Part shown: one piece after another, positions 44,859 to 54,153 of the stretch
How positions within the stretch are numbered: position 1 is the stretch's first letter
Layout: each line of letters begins with the position of its first letter
Assembly (NCBI GenBank): GCA_003574685.1
Contig: QOCQ01000003.1
Location: 62,001-126,000 of the forward strand
Reading direction: 5' to 3'
Length of the DNA stretch: 64,000 bases
DNA from: Rhodospirillaceae bacterium SYSU D60007
GTDB lineage: Bacteria; Pseudomonadota; Alphaproteobacteria; Reyranellales; Reyranellaceae
The notes under the pieces: model-generated
Seen by the model: only the letters and a program-made list of their open reading frames with translations
What the model was told of the DNA's origin: nothing
The model's database searches: none
Position numbers and translations under genes: made by a program

Positions 44859-45686
44859 CTAGCGGCCGGTCCAGTCCGGCTGCGGCTTCTTGTTCACGAA
44901 GGCATCGATCCCGATCTTCGCGTCTTCGCGCATGATGCCGCCCGCCATGAACGTCGTGGCATAGGCATAAGCCTGCTCGAGATCCATTTCCATGTGCTTG
45001 TGGAACAGCTCCTTGCCCTGCGCCAGCACCAGCGGCGACTTCGTGGCGATATGCTGGGCCAGATCCATGGTCGCGGTATCGAGCTGATCAGGCGGCACCA
45101 CGCGGCTCAGCAGGCCATCGCGCAGCGCTGTCTGGGCATCGACAGGCTCGCCGGTGAACAGCATGTCGAGTGCCCGCTTGGCGCCGATATTGCGGCCCAG
45201 CGGCACGGATGGCGTACCGCAAAACAGGCCGATATGGACGCCGGGGGTAGCGAAGGTCGCGTCGCTGGACGCGACGGCCAGATCGCAGGCGGCGACAAGC
45301 TGGCAGCCGGCTGCCGTGGCGATGGCATGCACCTTGGCGATGACCGGCTGCGGCAGTTTGCGGATCTTCATCATCATCGCGCTGCAGCGCGATATCAGAT
45401 CGTGATGAAATCCGTAATCGCTGCTGGAACGGACCTCGCGCAAATCATGACCGGCGGAGAAGGCGCGCCCCTTCGCCTGGATCACCACCACCCGGATGGC
45501 CTTGTCGGCCGCCAGCCGGTCGAACTCGGCACTGAGCGCGTCAATCAGTTCTCCCGACAGCGCGTTCATTGCCCTGGGCCGGTTCAGCGTCAGCACGGCG
45601 ATGCGCCCGTGATCCTCGCGCAGCAGTACCGGTTCGTTGGGCAGGGGCGCCGATCTGGTCGCGGTCGCGGTAGGTGCGGCACTCAT
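44859..45686 (-). CDS. Enoyl-CoA hydratase/isomerase (crotonase) family protein, ECHDC3-like
   Basis: A 275-aa crotonase. RAFSAGHDLREV and the oxyanion-hole region ATAAGCQLVAACDLAVAS fit the fold. The two hydratase glutamates are missing: the position in GGGCEL is Gln (AAGCQL), and the one in the PEI motif is Gly (TPGVHIGLFCGTP). It is therefore unlikely to be a simple hydratase and resembles the ECHDC3 group. ATG 45686; a TTG two codons earlier is an alternative. Confidence 0.88.
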   Translation of the reverse strand: MSAAPTATATRSAPLPNEPVLLREDHGRIAVLTLNRPRAMNALSGELIDALSAEFDRLAADKAIRVVVIQAKGRAFSAGHDLREVRSSSDYGFHHDLISRCSAMMMKIRKLPQPVIAKVHAIATAAGCQLVAACDLAVASSDATFATPGVHIGLFCGTPSVPLGRNIGAKRALDMLFTGEPVDAQTALRDGLLSRVVPPDQLDTATMDLAQHIATKSPLVLAQGKELFHKHMEMDLEQAYAYATTFMAGGIMREDAKIGIDAFVNKKPQPDWTGR

Positions 45687-46099
45687 AGGCAAACTCCGGC
45701 AACGGTCGGTTCGGCACTATAGCCGGCCCGCCTCCCGTCCTGCCAGCCAGCCGCAGCCGCTCCATCGGTGATGGCAGAATCGGACGGTGCCACCACGCGT
45801 GCTCGCTCCAGTATGGACGCATTGATTCTTTCCAGTCCGCACTTGCGCTCCTATCATAACGTGATACATTAGATTAGAAAAGATCGCTAAGATATTGATT
45901 TAGCTTATATGTAATCAGGACAGCAGCTCCCTGTCGCTTCCGGTACGTCACCTGCCGGGCACGGACGTTCAGTCTGGGGGGAGCCGGACGCCACCGCGCG
46001 AGGGGGGAATTTGCGCGGTGGCGTCCGCACGCTGGGGCTTGGCGCTGTTCATTCCGGCCACTAGTGTCGCGCCCCGCCAACGGGACGAGGTGCGCGAGA
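45687..46099. other. Gene-free divergent region
   Basis: About 410 bp between the crotonase and hotdog genes. It contains an AT-rich block near 45855-45915 that may hold promoters for both directions. Open frames on either strand are Arg/Pro-rich and unconvincing. Confidence 0.5.
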
Positions 46100-46534
46100 A
46101 TGCCGGTGATGATGGATGGCCCGCAGCTATTGAAGTTTCTGGAGGAGGCGTTTCCCCAGGCCGGCCATCTCCGGCTCGCCATCGAGCATCTCGACGAGCA
46201 CTCGATCCGCCTGCGTCTGCCGATCGACGAGCGTCATCTGCGGCCCGGCGGCACGGTTTCCGGACCAACGCTGATGTGGCTGGCGGATTGCGGGACCTAC
46301 CTGCTGATCATGGCACAACTCGGCCCCGTGGCACTGGCCGTCACCACCAATCTGAACATGAACTTCCTGCGCCGTGGAGAAGCCGGCCGCGACCTGATCG
46401 CGCAGGGCCGGCTGCTGAAGCTGGGCGCGCGCCTCGCCGTGACGGAGTTCTCCATCCTCTCGGATGGATCCGCCGATCCGATCGCCCACGCCACGCTGAC
46501 GTATTCCATTCCGCCCCGGGGCGGAATGGGGTAA
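46100..46534 (+). CDS. PaaI-type hotdog-fold thioesterase
   Basis: A 144-aa hotdog protein. [20 protein letters not shown], then [20 protein letters not shown] (the Asp in this helix is near the catalytic site in PaaI enzymes), [20 protein letters not shown] and [19 protein letters not shown]. It should hydrolyse acyl-CoA esters. Several in-frame ATGs lie at 46064-46112; 46100 follows TGCGCGAGA. The gene ends just upstream of the rplM promoter. Confidence 0.85.
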   Translation: MPVMMDGPQLLKFLEEAFPQAGHLRLAIEHLDEHSIRLRLPIDERHLRPGGTVSGPTLMWLADCGTYLLIMAQLGPVALAVTTNLNMNFLRRGEAGRDLIAQGRLLKLGARLAVTEFSILSDGSADPIAHATLTYSIPPRGGMG

Positions 46535-46577
46535 AATAATACCCCAAGCGCAAAAGCACGATTCTGCGGCCTTCTCC

Positions 46578-46606
46578 TTGACAGGTGGGACGATCGCTCT
46601 TAACAA
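46578..46606 (+). promoter_or_regulatory. Predicted promoter of rplM-rpsI
   Basis: A consensus TTGACA (46578-46583) with TTAACA 16 nt downstream, or TAACAA with 17 nt. Transcription would start close to 46613, just before the leader hairpin. Confidence 0.55.
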
Positions 46607-46616
46607 CGCCGCCGGT

Positions 46617-46647
46617 CGGGCACCCTGCCAGGTGCCCGGAAGTTTTT
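46617..46647 (+). promoter_or_regulatory. Leader hairpin with T tract upstream of rplM
   Basis: CGGGCACC (46617-46624) pairs with GGTGCCCG (46631-46638) and is followed by GAAGTTTTTT. It looks like an intrinsic terminator placed 13 nt before the rplM start, which would fit attenuation or an L13-binding leader. Confidence 0.5.
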
Positions 46648-46659
46648 TGGATTGGACGT

Positions 46660-47124
46660 ATGAAGACCTTCAACCTCAAGCCTGCCGACGTGCAGAAGAA
46701 GTGGGTGCTGATCGACGCCGACGGGCTGGTGCTCGGCCGGCTGGCCTCGATCATCGCCACCCGGCTGCGCGGCAAGCACCTGCCGACCTATACGCCGCAT
46801 GTCGATTGCGGCGAGAACATCATCGTCATCAACGCCGAGAAGGTGCGAGTCACGGGCAACAAGCTGCGCGACAAGGTCTTCTACTGGCACACCGGCTATC
46901 CGGGCGGCATCAAGGAAGCGTCGCTGGGCAAGCGCCTGGGCGGGAAGTATCCCGAGCGGGTGATCGAGAAGGCCGTGGAGCGCATGATTTCCCGCGGCCC
47001 CCTTCAGCGCCAGCAGATGAAGAACCTGCGCGTCTTCAAGGGCGACCAGCACCCGCACGAGGCCCAGCAGCCCGTCAAGCTCGACATTGCCGGCATGAAC
47101 CGCAAGAACGTGAAGGCCGCCTGA
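46660..47124 (+). CDS. rplM: 50S ribosomal protein L13
   Basis: A 154-aa ribosomal protein. [49 protein letters not shown] and [10 protein letters not shown] match the family exactly. ATG 46660; the upstream open frame from 46585 lies in the promoter and leader. Paired with rpsI 2 nt downstream, as in nearly all bacteria. Confidence 0.97.
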   Translation: MKTFNLKPADVQKKWVLIDADGLVLGRLASIIATRLRGKHLPTYTPHVDCGENIIVINAEKVRVTGNKLRDKVFYWHTGYPGGIKEASLGKRLGGKYPERVIEKAVERMISRGPLQRQQMKNLRVFKGDQHPHEAQQPVKLDIAGMNRKNVKAA

Positions 47125-47126
47125 TC

Positions 47127-47621
47127 ATGGCTACCGAACCGACTGTTACCTCCGGCCTGCGCAAGGCCCCGACCAATCTCGCGGCGCTCACGAGCAGCCC
47201 CGAGCCAACGCCGCGCACCAAGGAGATCGATGCCCAGGGGCGCGCCTATGCCACCGGGCGGCGCAAGAACGCCGTGGCGCGGGTGTGGGTGAAGCCCGGC
47301 AGCGGCAAGGTCACTGTCAACGGCAAGGACCAGACGATCTATTTCGCGCGCCCCACGCAGCGCATGATCATCCAGCAGCCGTTCCAGGTGGCCAACCGGG
47401 TCGACCAGTACGATGTTGTCGCCACCGTCAGCGGCGGTGGCCTGTCGGGCCAGGCGGGTGCGGTGCGTCACGGCATCTCGCAGGCGCTCACCAAGTACGA
47501 GCCGGATCTGCGTCCGCCCCTGAAGCAGGGCGGCTTCCTGACCCGCGACCCGCGCGTGGTCGAGCGCAAGAAGTACGGCAAGGCCGGCGCCCGCCGCAGC
47601 TTCCAGTTCTCCAAGCGCTAG
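47127..47621 (+). CDS. rpsI: 30S ribosomal protein S9
   Basis: A 164-aa ribosomal protein with a ~35-residue N-terminal extension ([20 protein letters not shown] onwards) common in Alphaproteobacteria. The core follows: [53 protein letters not shown] and the conserved basic C-terminus [10 protein letters not shown] that reaches the decoding centre. Confidence 0.97.
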   Translation: MATEPTVTSGLRKAPTNLAALTSSPEPTPRTKEIDAQGRAYATGRRKNAVARVWVKPGSGKVTVNGKDQTIYFARPTQRMIIQQPFQVANRVDQYDVVATVSGGGLSGQAGAVRHGISQALTKYEPDLRPPLKQGGFLTRDPRVVERKKYGKAGARRSFQFSKR

Positions 47622-47638
47622 GCGCTGTTAGACCAACC

Positions 47639-47668
47639 AAAAAGGGCGCCCCGCAGGGCGCCCTTTTT
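47639..47668 (+). terminator. Intrinsic terminator of rplM-rpsI
   Basis: AAAAAGGGCGCC and GGCGCCCTTTTT form a 12-bp stem with a 6-nt loop and a T5 tail, 17 nt after the rpsI stop. Its symmetry allows use from either side. Confidence 0.9.
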
Positions 47669-47701
47669 CATGCAGCGCTTTCGCGCATTATCAGAGAACC
47701 G

Positions 47702-47848
47702 CTTCATGGTGAGCTTGTCGAACCATGAAGCAATCCGCACTGCGGCTCTGCAACGCCTTCATGGTTCGACAAGCTCACCATGAAGGCTTCTCTATCTTCA
47801 CCCCGAGCTTGTCGAGGGGCATGGTTCGACAGGCTCACCATGAAGGCC
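47702..47848. repeat. Dispersed inverted repeat, family R, copy 4 (three arms)
   Basis: The left arm at 47702-47730, an inverted arm at 47757-47787 and a third, diverged unit at 47797-47848 (CTTCACCCCGAGCTTGTCG, then CATGGTTCGACAGG...). Situated between convergent rpsI and argC. Confidence 0.88.
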
Positions 47849-47873
47849 AACTCGACGTGGTGTCACGCCGCCG

Positions 47874-48821
47874 TTACGCCGCGAGGTCGAGCATCACGCC
47901 GAGGTTTTGCACGGCGGCACCCGAGGCACCCTTGCCGAGATTGTCCAGGCGGGCCGAGAGGATCACCTGGCCGTATTTCTCGTTGCTGTAGACGCGCAGC
48001 TCCATGCGGTCCGTCAGGTTCAGCGCCTCCGGTTCGAGTCGGTCGCTCGCCTTGTCGGCGATGTTCACCGGCACCACCTCGATCAGCTTGCTGCCGCGGT
48101 AGCGCTCGGCCAGCGCTGCCTCCAGATCGCGTGCCGTCGGTTTGCCCGGCAGCGTATCAAGGTGCAAGGGCACGTTGACGATCATGCCCTGCCGGTAGTT
48201 GCCAACCGACGGCACGAAGATCGGACGGCGCGTCAGCCCGCTGTAGAGCTGCAGCTCCGGCACGTGCTTGTGCTCCAGGCGCAAGCCGTAGACCTCGAAA
48301 TGCGGCGCGGTGCCGCCTTCGAAGGCCTCGATCATGCCCTTGCCGCCGCCGCTGTAGCCGCTGACCGCATGCACGACCAGCGGATAGTCGCGGGGGATGA
48401 ACCCGGCATCGACCAGCGGCCGCACCAGAGCGATGCCGCCGGAGGGGTAGCAGCCGGGGTTGGCGACCTTGCGCGCGGCGCGGATCGCGGCCGGCTGCTC
48501 CGGCGACAGCTCGGGAAAGCCGAAGACCCAGCCCGGCGCCACGCGGTGCGCGGTGCTGGCGTCGAGCAGGCGCGGGGCCTTGTCGCCCAGCGAGTCGGCG
48601 ATGGTGACAGCCTCGCGTGCCGCGTCGTCGGGCAGGCAGAGCACCACGACATCGACCTCGGCCATCACGGCACGGCGCGCCTCAGGGTCCTTTCGTCGCT
48701 CGGCGGGCACGCTCTTCACCTCGATGCCCGGGACCGCGCGCAGCCGCTCGCGGATGCCGAGCCCGGTGGTGCCGGCCTCGCCGTCGATGAAGACACTGGG
48801 CTTGTTCGCCATGCTGGCCAT
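47874..48821 (-). CDS. argC: N-acetyl-gamma-glutamyl-phosphate reductase (short type)
   Basis: A 315-aa dehydrogenase of arginine synthesis, reducing N-acetylglutamyl phosphate to the semialdehyde with NADPH. It is the shorter type-2 ArgC: VFIDGEAGTTGLGIRERL is the NADP loop, NPGCYPSGGIALVRPL holds the catalytic Cys, and HAVSGYSGGGKGMIEAFEG follows. AGGAG 8 nt upstream favours ATG 48821 (MASMANKPS) over 48812. In Alphaproteobacteria this gene commonly follows rplM-rpsI, here in convergent orientation. Confidence 0.94.
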   Translation of the reverse strand: MASMANKPSVFIDGEAGTTGLGIRERLRAVPGIEVKSVPAERRKDPEARRAVMAEVDVVVLCLPDDAAREAVTIADSLGDKAPRLLDASTAHRVAPGWVFGFPELSPEQPAAIRAARKVANPGCYPSGGIALVRPLVDAGFIPRDYPLVVHAVSGYSGGGKGMIEAFEGGTAPHFEVYGLRLEHKHVPELQLYSGLTRRPIFVPSVGNYRQGMIVNVPLHLDTLPGKPTARDLEAALAERYRGSKLIEVVPVNIADKASDRLEPEALNLTDRMELRVYSNEKYGQVILSARLDNLGKGASGAAVQNLGVMLDLAA

Positions 48822-48961
48822 TTCGGTGACTCCTGGACCTCCTTGGGTTTGCGCCGAAGCGCGCTGCATACATACGCTGGCCGGGCCGCGCGTCAAGTAA
48901 AGGACGCTTGCCGGCGGGCAGCGGGTGCTAAAATATCGCCAGGACGACGCATTTCACGAGG

Positions 48962-50182
48962 ATGACGATGGACCTCAGGTTCACGGCGGAGGAGCTGGCC
49001 TTCCAGCGCGAGGTGCGCGACTGGATCGCCGCCAACATGCCGAAGGAAGTGGCCGAGGAGTCGCGCCGCAGCCGCAGCAGCCATGTCTCGCGCGAGCGGC
49101 TGCTGCAATGGCAGCGCATCCTGGCGTCGCGCGGGTGGCTCTGCCCTAACTGGCCAAAGGAGCATGGTGGACCGGGCTGGAACTCCACCCAGAAATTCAT
49201 CTTCGAGATGGAGATGGCGCGCGCCGACTCGCCCTATCTCTCCTCGTTCAGCATCAAGATGGTAGCCCCCGTGCTCATGAAGTTCGGCAGCGACTGGCAG
49301 AAGCAGCGCTTCCTGCCGAAGATCGCCGCCGCCGAGGAACTGTGGTGCCAGGGCTATTCCGAACCCGGCTCCGGATCGGACCTCGCCAGCCTGCGCACGC
49401 GCGCGGTGCGCGACGGCGATCACTACGTGGTCAACGGCCAGAAGATCTGGACCACCAACGCCCACTGGGCGGACTGGATGTTCTGTCTGGTGCGCACCTC
49501 GACCGAGGGCAAGCCGCAGGAGGGTATCTCCTTCCTGCTGATCGACATGAAGAGCCCGGGACTGCGGGTCGAGCCGATCTACCTGGCCGACGGCACGCGC
49601 GCGCCTGGCCGCCATGAAGTCAACCAGGTGTTCTTCGCCGACGTGCGCGTGCCGGTCGAGAACCGTGTGGGCGAGGAGAACAAGGGCTGGACCTACGCCA
49701 AGTACCTGCTGGAGTTCGAGCGCGGCGGCCAGGCATATGGTCCGCGCCTGCGCAAGGCCTTCCGGCATCTGGAGGATCTGGCCGCCACGCAGGTGAAGGA
49801 TGGCCGGCCGCTGCCGGAAGATCCCGTGTGGCGCGACAGGATGGCGACGCTGGAGATCGAGATCGACGCCGTGGAGATGAACGAGCTCAGCTTCTACAGC
49901 TCGCTGAAGACCGGCGAGGCGCCGGGCCTGATGGCATCGGCCGTGAAGATGCGCGGCACCGAAGTCGGCCAGAAGGTCACGGAGCTGGCGGTCGAGGCGG
50001 TCGCCAACTACGCCCAGCCCTTCACCGAGCTGCGCAACTACGAATCCAACATCGTGCCGGTCGGCGGCGAATACGTCGATGACGCCGCGCCCAGGTACTT
50101 CAACCAGCGCAAGACCACGATCTACGGCGGCTCCTCCGAGGTCCAGCGCAACATCATGGCCAAGGCCATGCTGGGGTTTTAG
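48962..50182 (+). CDS. Acyl-CoA dehydrogenase
   Basis: A 406-aa FAD enzyme. LRFTAEELAFQREVRDWIAA starts it; LWCQGYSEPGSGSDLASLRT and VVNGQKIWTTNAHWADWMF are the FAD/substrate signature; the C-terminal FNQRKTTIYGGSSEVQRNIM is the second signature. Similar to the FadE-like/steroid-type dehydrogenases, but the substrate cannot be set. Initiates at ATG 48962 or 48968. Its stop overlaps the end of a convergent MFS gene by 4 nt. Confidence 0.93.
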   Translation: MTMDLRFTAEELAFQREVRDWIAANMPKEVAEESRRSRSSHVSRERLLQWQRILASRGWLCPNWPKEHGGPGWNSTQKFIFEMEMARADSPYLSSFSIKMVAPVLMKFGSDWQKQRFLPKIAAAEELWCQGYSEPGSGSDLASLRTRAVRDGDHYVVNGQKIWTTNAHWADWMFCLVRTSTEGKPQEGISFLLIDMKSPGLRVEPIYLADGTRAPGRHEVNQVFFADVRVPVENRVGEENKGWTYAKYLLEFERGGQAYGPRLRKAFRHLEDLAATQVKDGRPLPEDPVWRDRMATLEIEIDAVEMNELSFYSSLKTGEAPGLMASAVKMRGTEVGQKVTELAVEAVANYAQPFTELRNYESNIVPVGGEYVDDAAPRYFNQRKTTIYGGSSEVQRNIMAKAMLGF

Positions 50183-51429
50183 GACCGCACGCGCAGTGGC
50201 GGTCTTCGCGCCGTCAGCGCGGCGAGCACCGCAAGGCCGGCGAGCCCGGCGAACACTTCCAGCGACAGCGTGTAAGTGCCGCTGAGGTCGCGCAGGGCGC
50301 CGGAGAGCACCGGCCCCGCCGCCTGGGCCAGTACCTGCAACGAGAGCGCAACGCCGCGGATGGCGCCGAAGCTCTCGCGGCCGAAATAGTCGGCCCACGC
50401 CACCGGAAGCAGCGTCAGGATGGCGCCGATGCCGAGGCCGAACAGGCCGGCGGCAACCCCGGCACCGAGCGCCGAGGTCACACCGATTAGCGCGAGACTT
50501 CCCGCCGCGAGGAGAAGCGCCGCGGCCGCGAGGTTGTAGCGCACGGGCCAGCGTCGCGGCAGGAACCCCACGCTGAAGCTGGCGACCGCCGACATCGCCG
50601 AGAAGACGCCGATCACCGTGGCCGCCGTGATCGGCGACAGGCCGCGCTCGATCAGATGCGGTGCCTGATGCAGGCTGACGCCGGCCTGCACCGGAAAGAC
50701 CAGCGCGGTAAAGATCGCCAGCAGCCAGAAGGCGCCGGTTCGCATCGCCGCGCGACGGCTGAATTGCGGCTCCGGCGCCGGCGTCTTGCCCGCAACCTGA
50801 TCCACCGCCAGCCCGACATCCTCGGGCCGGCGCACCAGCAGCAGCCAAGCCGGCAGGAAGCCCACTACCACCACTGTTGCGCCGACCGCCAACCAGCCGT
50901 CGCGCCAATTGCCGTCCGCCATGGCGAGCTGCGCAATGATCGGCAGGGCAACCAGGCCGGCCATCTGCGCCAGCGTGGCGATCGAGGTGGCCGCGGTGCG
51001 GCGCGTGACGAACCAGGCATTCAGCGCGCCGTACAGGCCGAGATCGTACGGGCCGGCCCAAATCATGCGCGCGAAACAGAACAGCAGGTAGAACACCACC
51101 AGCGACGGCACGAGGCTGAGCGCCATGGTCGCAAGCCCGGTGCCCAGCACGGCGAGGCAGAGCACCAGCCGCGCGCCCTGGCGATCCAGCACCGGTCCCA
51201 GCACCGGCGAAATCAGCGCGGCAAGGACACCGCCCAACGACACGGCCCCGGATATCTCCGTACGGGACCAGCCGAAATCGGCCGTCATCGGCGCGACGAA
51301 CACCGACAATGTCGCCACCGCAGGGCCCTGGCGCGCGAAGCCGGCGAGGCAGACGCAGCCCAACACCACCCAGCCGTAATAGAACGGCAGCCGCGGAATG
51401 AGCAGCGCAGCCAGAAACGGCGGCTTCAT
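50179..51429 (-). CDS. MFS transporter
   Basis: A 416-aa major facilitator protein of the monocarboxylate/oxalate-type group (FYYGWVVLGCVCLAGFARQG, FGWSRTEISGAVSLGGVLAA, PVLGPVLDRQGARLVLCLAV are the characteristic first segments and motif A). Starts at ATG 51429; the frame is open much further upstream but runs through repeat B1 and the aldo/keto reductase gene. Substrate unknown, probably an organic acid. Confidence 0.88.
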   Translation of the reverse strand: MKPPFLAALLIPRLPFYYGWVVLGCVCLAGFARQGPAVATLSVFVAPMTADFGWSRTEISGAVSLGGVLAALISPVLGPVLDRQGARLVLCLAVLGTGLATMALSLVPSLVVFYLLFCFARMIWAGPYDLGLYGALNAWFVTRRTAATSIATLAQMAGLVALPIIAQLAMADGNWRDGWLAVGATVVVVGFLPAWLLLVRRPEDVGLAVDQVAGKTPAPEPQFSRRAAMRTGAFWLLAIFTALVFPVQAGVSLHQAPHLIERGLSPITAATVIGVFSAMSAVASFSVGFLPRRWPVRYNLAAAALLLAAGSLALIGVTSALGAGVAAGLFGLGIGAILTLLPVAWADYFGRESFGAIRGVALSLQVLAQAAGPVLSGALRDLSGTYTLSLEVFAGLAGLAVLAALTARRPPLRVRS

Positions 51430-51481
51430 CGCGGACAGCACCCCGGTGGGCGGCCGGCATGCGATGGCGTATGGTGATCTG

Positions 51482-51607
51482 CCTTCCCCCGGAGGGGGAA
51501 GGTGCCCCGAAGGGGCGGAAGGGGGATGGTGCAACACCTGCGGCGTCTTGCTTGTTGAGGCATCCCCCTTCCGGCGCTGCGCGCCACCTTCCCCCTCCGG
51601 GGGAAGG
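51482..51607. repeat. Dispersed inverted repeat, family B, copy 1
   Basis: An ~125-bp element with outer arms CCTTCCCCCGGAGGGGGAAG and its inverse, and inner arms CGGAAGGGGGAT / ATCCCCCTTCCG around ~30 bp. It lies in the divergent promoter gap between the MFS and aldo/keto reductase genes. Confidence 0.88.
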
Positions 51608-51636
51608 CAGTTCTTGATGCAGGGGAGGTAGTGCTC

Positions 51637-52656
51637 ATGGAATACCGCCGGGTGGGCCGCAGTGGGCTGAAGGTTTCGGAGATCTGCCTGGGGACGATGA
51701 CGTTCGGCCGCGGTGCGGACGAAGCGGAGGCTGGCCGCATGGTATCGGCGGCGATGGATGCCGGCGTGAATTTCTTCGACACGGCGGATGGCTACAACAA
51801 CGGCGCGGCCGAGGACATGCTGGGCAATATCCTCAAGGGCCGCCGCCGCGACGCCGTCATCGCCACGAAGTTCTTCAATCCCATGGGCGGCGGCCCCAAC
51901 GATTCGGGCATGTCGCGTCTGCACATCAAGAACGCCGTCGAGGACAGCCTGCGGCGGCTGAAGACGGATTACATCGACCTCTACTATATCCATCACGTCG
52001 ATATCCAGACGCCGCTGGAGGAGATGCTGCGCGCCTTGGACGATCTCGTGCGCCAGGGCAAGGTGCTCTACACCGCCTGCAGCAACTACGAAGCCTGGCG
52101 GCTGATGGAAGCGCTGTGGATCAGCGACAGCCGGGGCTGGACACGCTTCGACTGCTATCAGCCGCAATACAGCCTGGTCGTACGCGACATCGAGCAGGAG
52201 CTGGTGCCAGTCTGCGAGCTCAAGGGCCTGGGCGTGGTCGTGTGGTCACCGATGGCAGGCGGCTTCCTCGCCGGACGCTACAAGCCGGGTGAGCGGCAGG
52301 TGCAGGGCGCACGGTCGGCCGAAGGCTGGAGCCTGCCGGACCGCTTCTTCATCGCCAATTGCGATGAGGTGCTGCAGGCGGTGCTGGATACTGCGCGGGA
52401 GCTCAACCGGTCGCCGGCCCAGATTGCCCTGCGCTGGGTGCTCGACCAGCCCTTCATCACCGCGGGCATTGTCGGTGCCCGCAATGCCGCGCAGTTGCGC
52501 GAGACCCTGGCGACGGCGGGCTGGCGGCTGCCGGCGGAGGTCCGCAGCCAGCTCGACAAGGTTTCGGCCTTGCCGCACCGCTATCCGCGTTCCTTCGAGG
52601 ACAGCATGCACGAGCGCCGCAACGCCGCGGTACGGCGGGCGCCGAAACAATCCTGA
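51637..52656 (+). CDS. Aldo/keto reductase
   Basis: A 339-aa NADPH-dependent oxidoreductase of the YajO/YghZ-like AKR group. YRRVGRSGLKVSEICLGTMT starts it; NFFDTADGYNNGAAEDMLG contains the catalytic Asp and Tyr; DLYYIHHVDIQTPLEEMLRA has the active-site His. The C-terminal half holds the NADP-binding GIVGARNAAQLRETL. AGGGGAGG at 51621 favours ATG 51637 over GTG 51631. The substrate is unknown. Confidence 0.92.
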   Translation: MEYRRVGRSGLKVSEICLGTMTFGRGADEAEAGRMVSAAMDAGVNFFDTADGYNNGAAEDMLGNILKGRRRDAVIATKFFNPMGGGPNDSGMSRLHIKNAVEDSLRRLKTDYIDLYYIHHVDIQTPLEEMLRALDDLVRQGKVLYTACSNYEAWRLMEALWISDSRGWTRFDCYQPQYSLVVRDIEQELVPVCELKGLGVVVWSPMAGGFLAGRYKPGERQVQGARSAEGWSLPDRFFIANCDEVLQAVLDTARELNRSPAQIALRWVLDQPFITAGIVGARNAAQLRETLATAGWRLPAEVRSQLDKVSALPHRYPRSFEDSMHERRNAAVRRAPKQS

Positions 52657-52713
52657 CATTGTATGTCACATATATGCCGTAGAGTCTGTGCCTTGCGGAT
52701 GGGAATCCCGGTC

Positions 52714-54120
52714 ATGAGCGATACGGACAACCTGTTTAGCGCCTTGCGGCAATCCGCCGGGCCCGCTTCGGCGGCCGCGGTCGAAACGCTGGTGCGCGAG
52801 GCGCCGGATCACGCGCTGGCGCGCATCAACGTGCTGGCCTTCGCGCGCCAGCGCGGGCTCGACGAGGACGAGGCGATCGCGGCATTCCTGCATGCCGCGC
52901 GGCTGGGTTTGTTCGAGCTGTCATGGAACGTGCTCTGCCCCAGTTGCGGCGGCGTCCTCGATGCCGGCGTGACCCTGAAATCGGTGCGTTCCGAGGCTTA
53001 TCACTGCGCCTTCTGCGCCGTCGATACGGAGCCGACGCTCGATGAGCTTGTGGAGGTGACGTTCACCGTCAATCCGCGCGTGCGGCGGATCGGCGTGCAT
53101 GATCCCGACACGCTGCCGCCCTTCGAGTACCTGCGGCAGGTGTTCCTGGGTTCAGGCGTGGACCTGGCCGGCGATGCGGACCAGCGTATCCAGGACATCA
53201 CGCTGGATTCGGTCGAGCTGCCTGCGGGCGAGAAGGCCATCCTCTCGCTTCAGGCCAGCGAGGGGACGCTGATCCTGTTCGATCCGGTGACGCACACGAC
53301 CCGGATACTCAACATCGACGGCGAACCGACGCGCGAGCGCCAGGCCTTGACCGTGATTTTCAGCAATTTCGCCGGCCCCACCGAAGCGCGCACGCTGCAA
53401 CCCGGACCGCTGCGGCTCACCTTCGAGAACCGCAGTACGCGCCGGGTGCTGCCCAGCCTGTGGATCGCCGACGAGCGGCTGCACGGCATACTGGACCGCC
53501 GCCGCCCGTTCCTGACGGCAAAGCGGCTGCTGACGAACCAGACCTTCCGCGACCTCTACGGCACCGACACGCTTGATATCGACCAGCGGCTGAAGATCAC
53601 CAGCCTCACTTTCCTCTTCACCGACCTGAAAGGCTCAACGTCGCTCTACGAGCGGGTGGGCGATCTCGTGGCCTATGATCTGGTCCGCGCGCACTTTCAG
53701 GTGCTCAACAGCATCGTGGCCACGCAGTCCGGCGCGGTGGTGAAAACCATCGGCGATGCCGTCATGGCGACCTTTCCGACGCCCGATCGCGCGATGGCCG
53801 CCGCCATACGCATGCGAGAGGCCATGCGGCAGCTCGGCGACGAGCGCAACCGCGAGGACCTCACGTTGAAGATCGGCATTCACGAGGGGCCGTGCCTCGC
53901 TGTCGTGCTGAACGAGCGCCAGGACTATTTCGGCCAGACCGTGAACATCGCCTCGCGTGTGCAGGGCCTCGCCGACTCGCGCGCCATCTTCGCCACGGGC
54001 ACGGTGGTCGATAACCCGCAGACCTCATCGCTGCTCAAGGCCAGCGGCCTCGCACCGCTTCCCCAACGCCGCGCCGTGCAGGGCCTCTCCGGCGAACTCG
54101 CCGTCTACGAGATTCCTTAA
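52714..54120 (+). CDS. Class III adenylate/guanylate cyclase with N-terminal DUF5939-like domain
   Basis: A 468-aa cytosolic protein without membrane segments. Residues ~1-300 are a regulatory region with a possible zinc knuckle (NVLCPSCGGVLD, YHCAFCAVDT), as in DUF5939-type proteins. Residues ~305-468 are a cyclase catalytic domain: FLFTDLKGSTSLYERVG (first metal Asp), KTIGDAVMATF (second metal Asp), KIGIHEGPCLAVV and DYFGQTVNIASRVQGLA. All catalytic positions I can see are present, so it should make cAMP. ATG 52714. Confidence 0.88.
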   Translation: MSDTDNLFSALRQSAGPASAAAVETLVREAPDHALARINVLAFARQRGLDEDEAIAAFLHAARLGLFELSWNVLCPSCGGVLDAGVTLKSVRSEAYHCAFCAVDTEPTLDELVEVTFTVNPRVRRIGVHDPDTLPPFEYLRQVFLGSGVDLAGDADQRIQDITLDSVELPAGEKAILSLQASEGTLILFDPVTHTTRILNIDGEPTRERQALTVIFSNFAGPTEARTLQPGPLRLTFENRSTRRVLPSLWIADERLHGILDRRRPFLTAKRLLTNQTFRDLYGTDTLDIDQRLKITSLTFLFTDLKGSTSLYERVGDLVAYDLVRAHFQVLNSIVATQSGAVVKTIGDAVMATFPTPDRAMAAAIRMREAMRQLGDERNREDLTLKIGIHEGPCLAVVLNERQDYFGQTVNIASRVQGLADSRAIFATGTVVDNPQTSSLLKASGLAPLPQRRAVQGLSGELAVYEIP

Positions 54121-54123
54121 AAT

Positions 54124-54147
54124 TTCCTCCCCCAGAGGGGGAAGGTT
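54124..54147. repeat. Half copy of repeat family B
   Basis: TTCCTCCCCCAGAGGGGGAA followed by GG: one outer arm of family B, without its partner, immediately after the cyclase stop. Confidence 0.65.
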
Positions 54148-54153
54148 TGAAGA

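Noticed and set aside
50179-52167. A longer N-terminus (up to 662 aa) for the MFS protein at 50179-51429
   Set aside because: The extension passes through repeat B1 and antisense to the aldo/keto reductase start; the membrane protein begins naturally at 51429.
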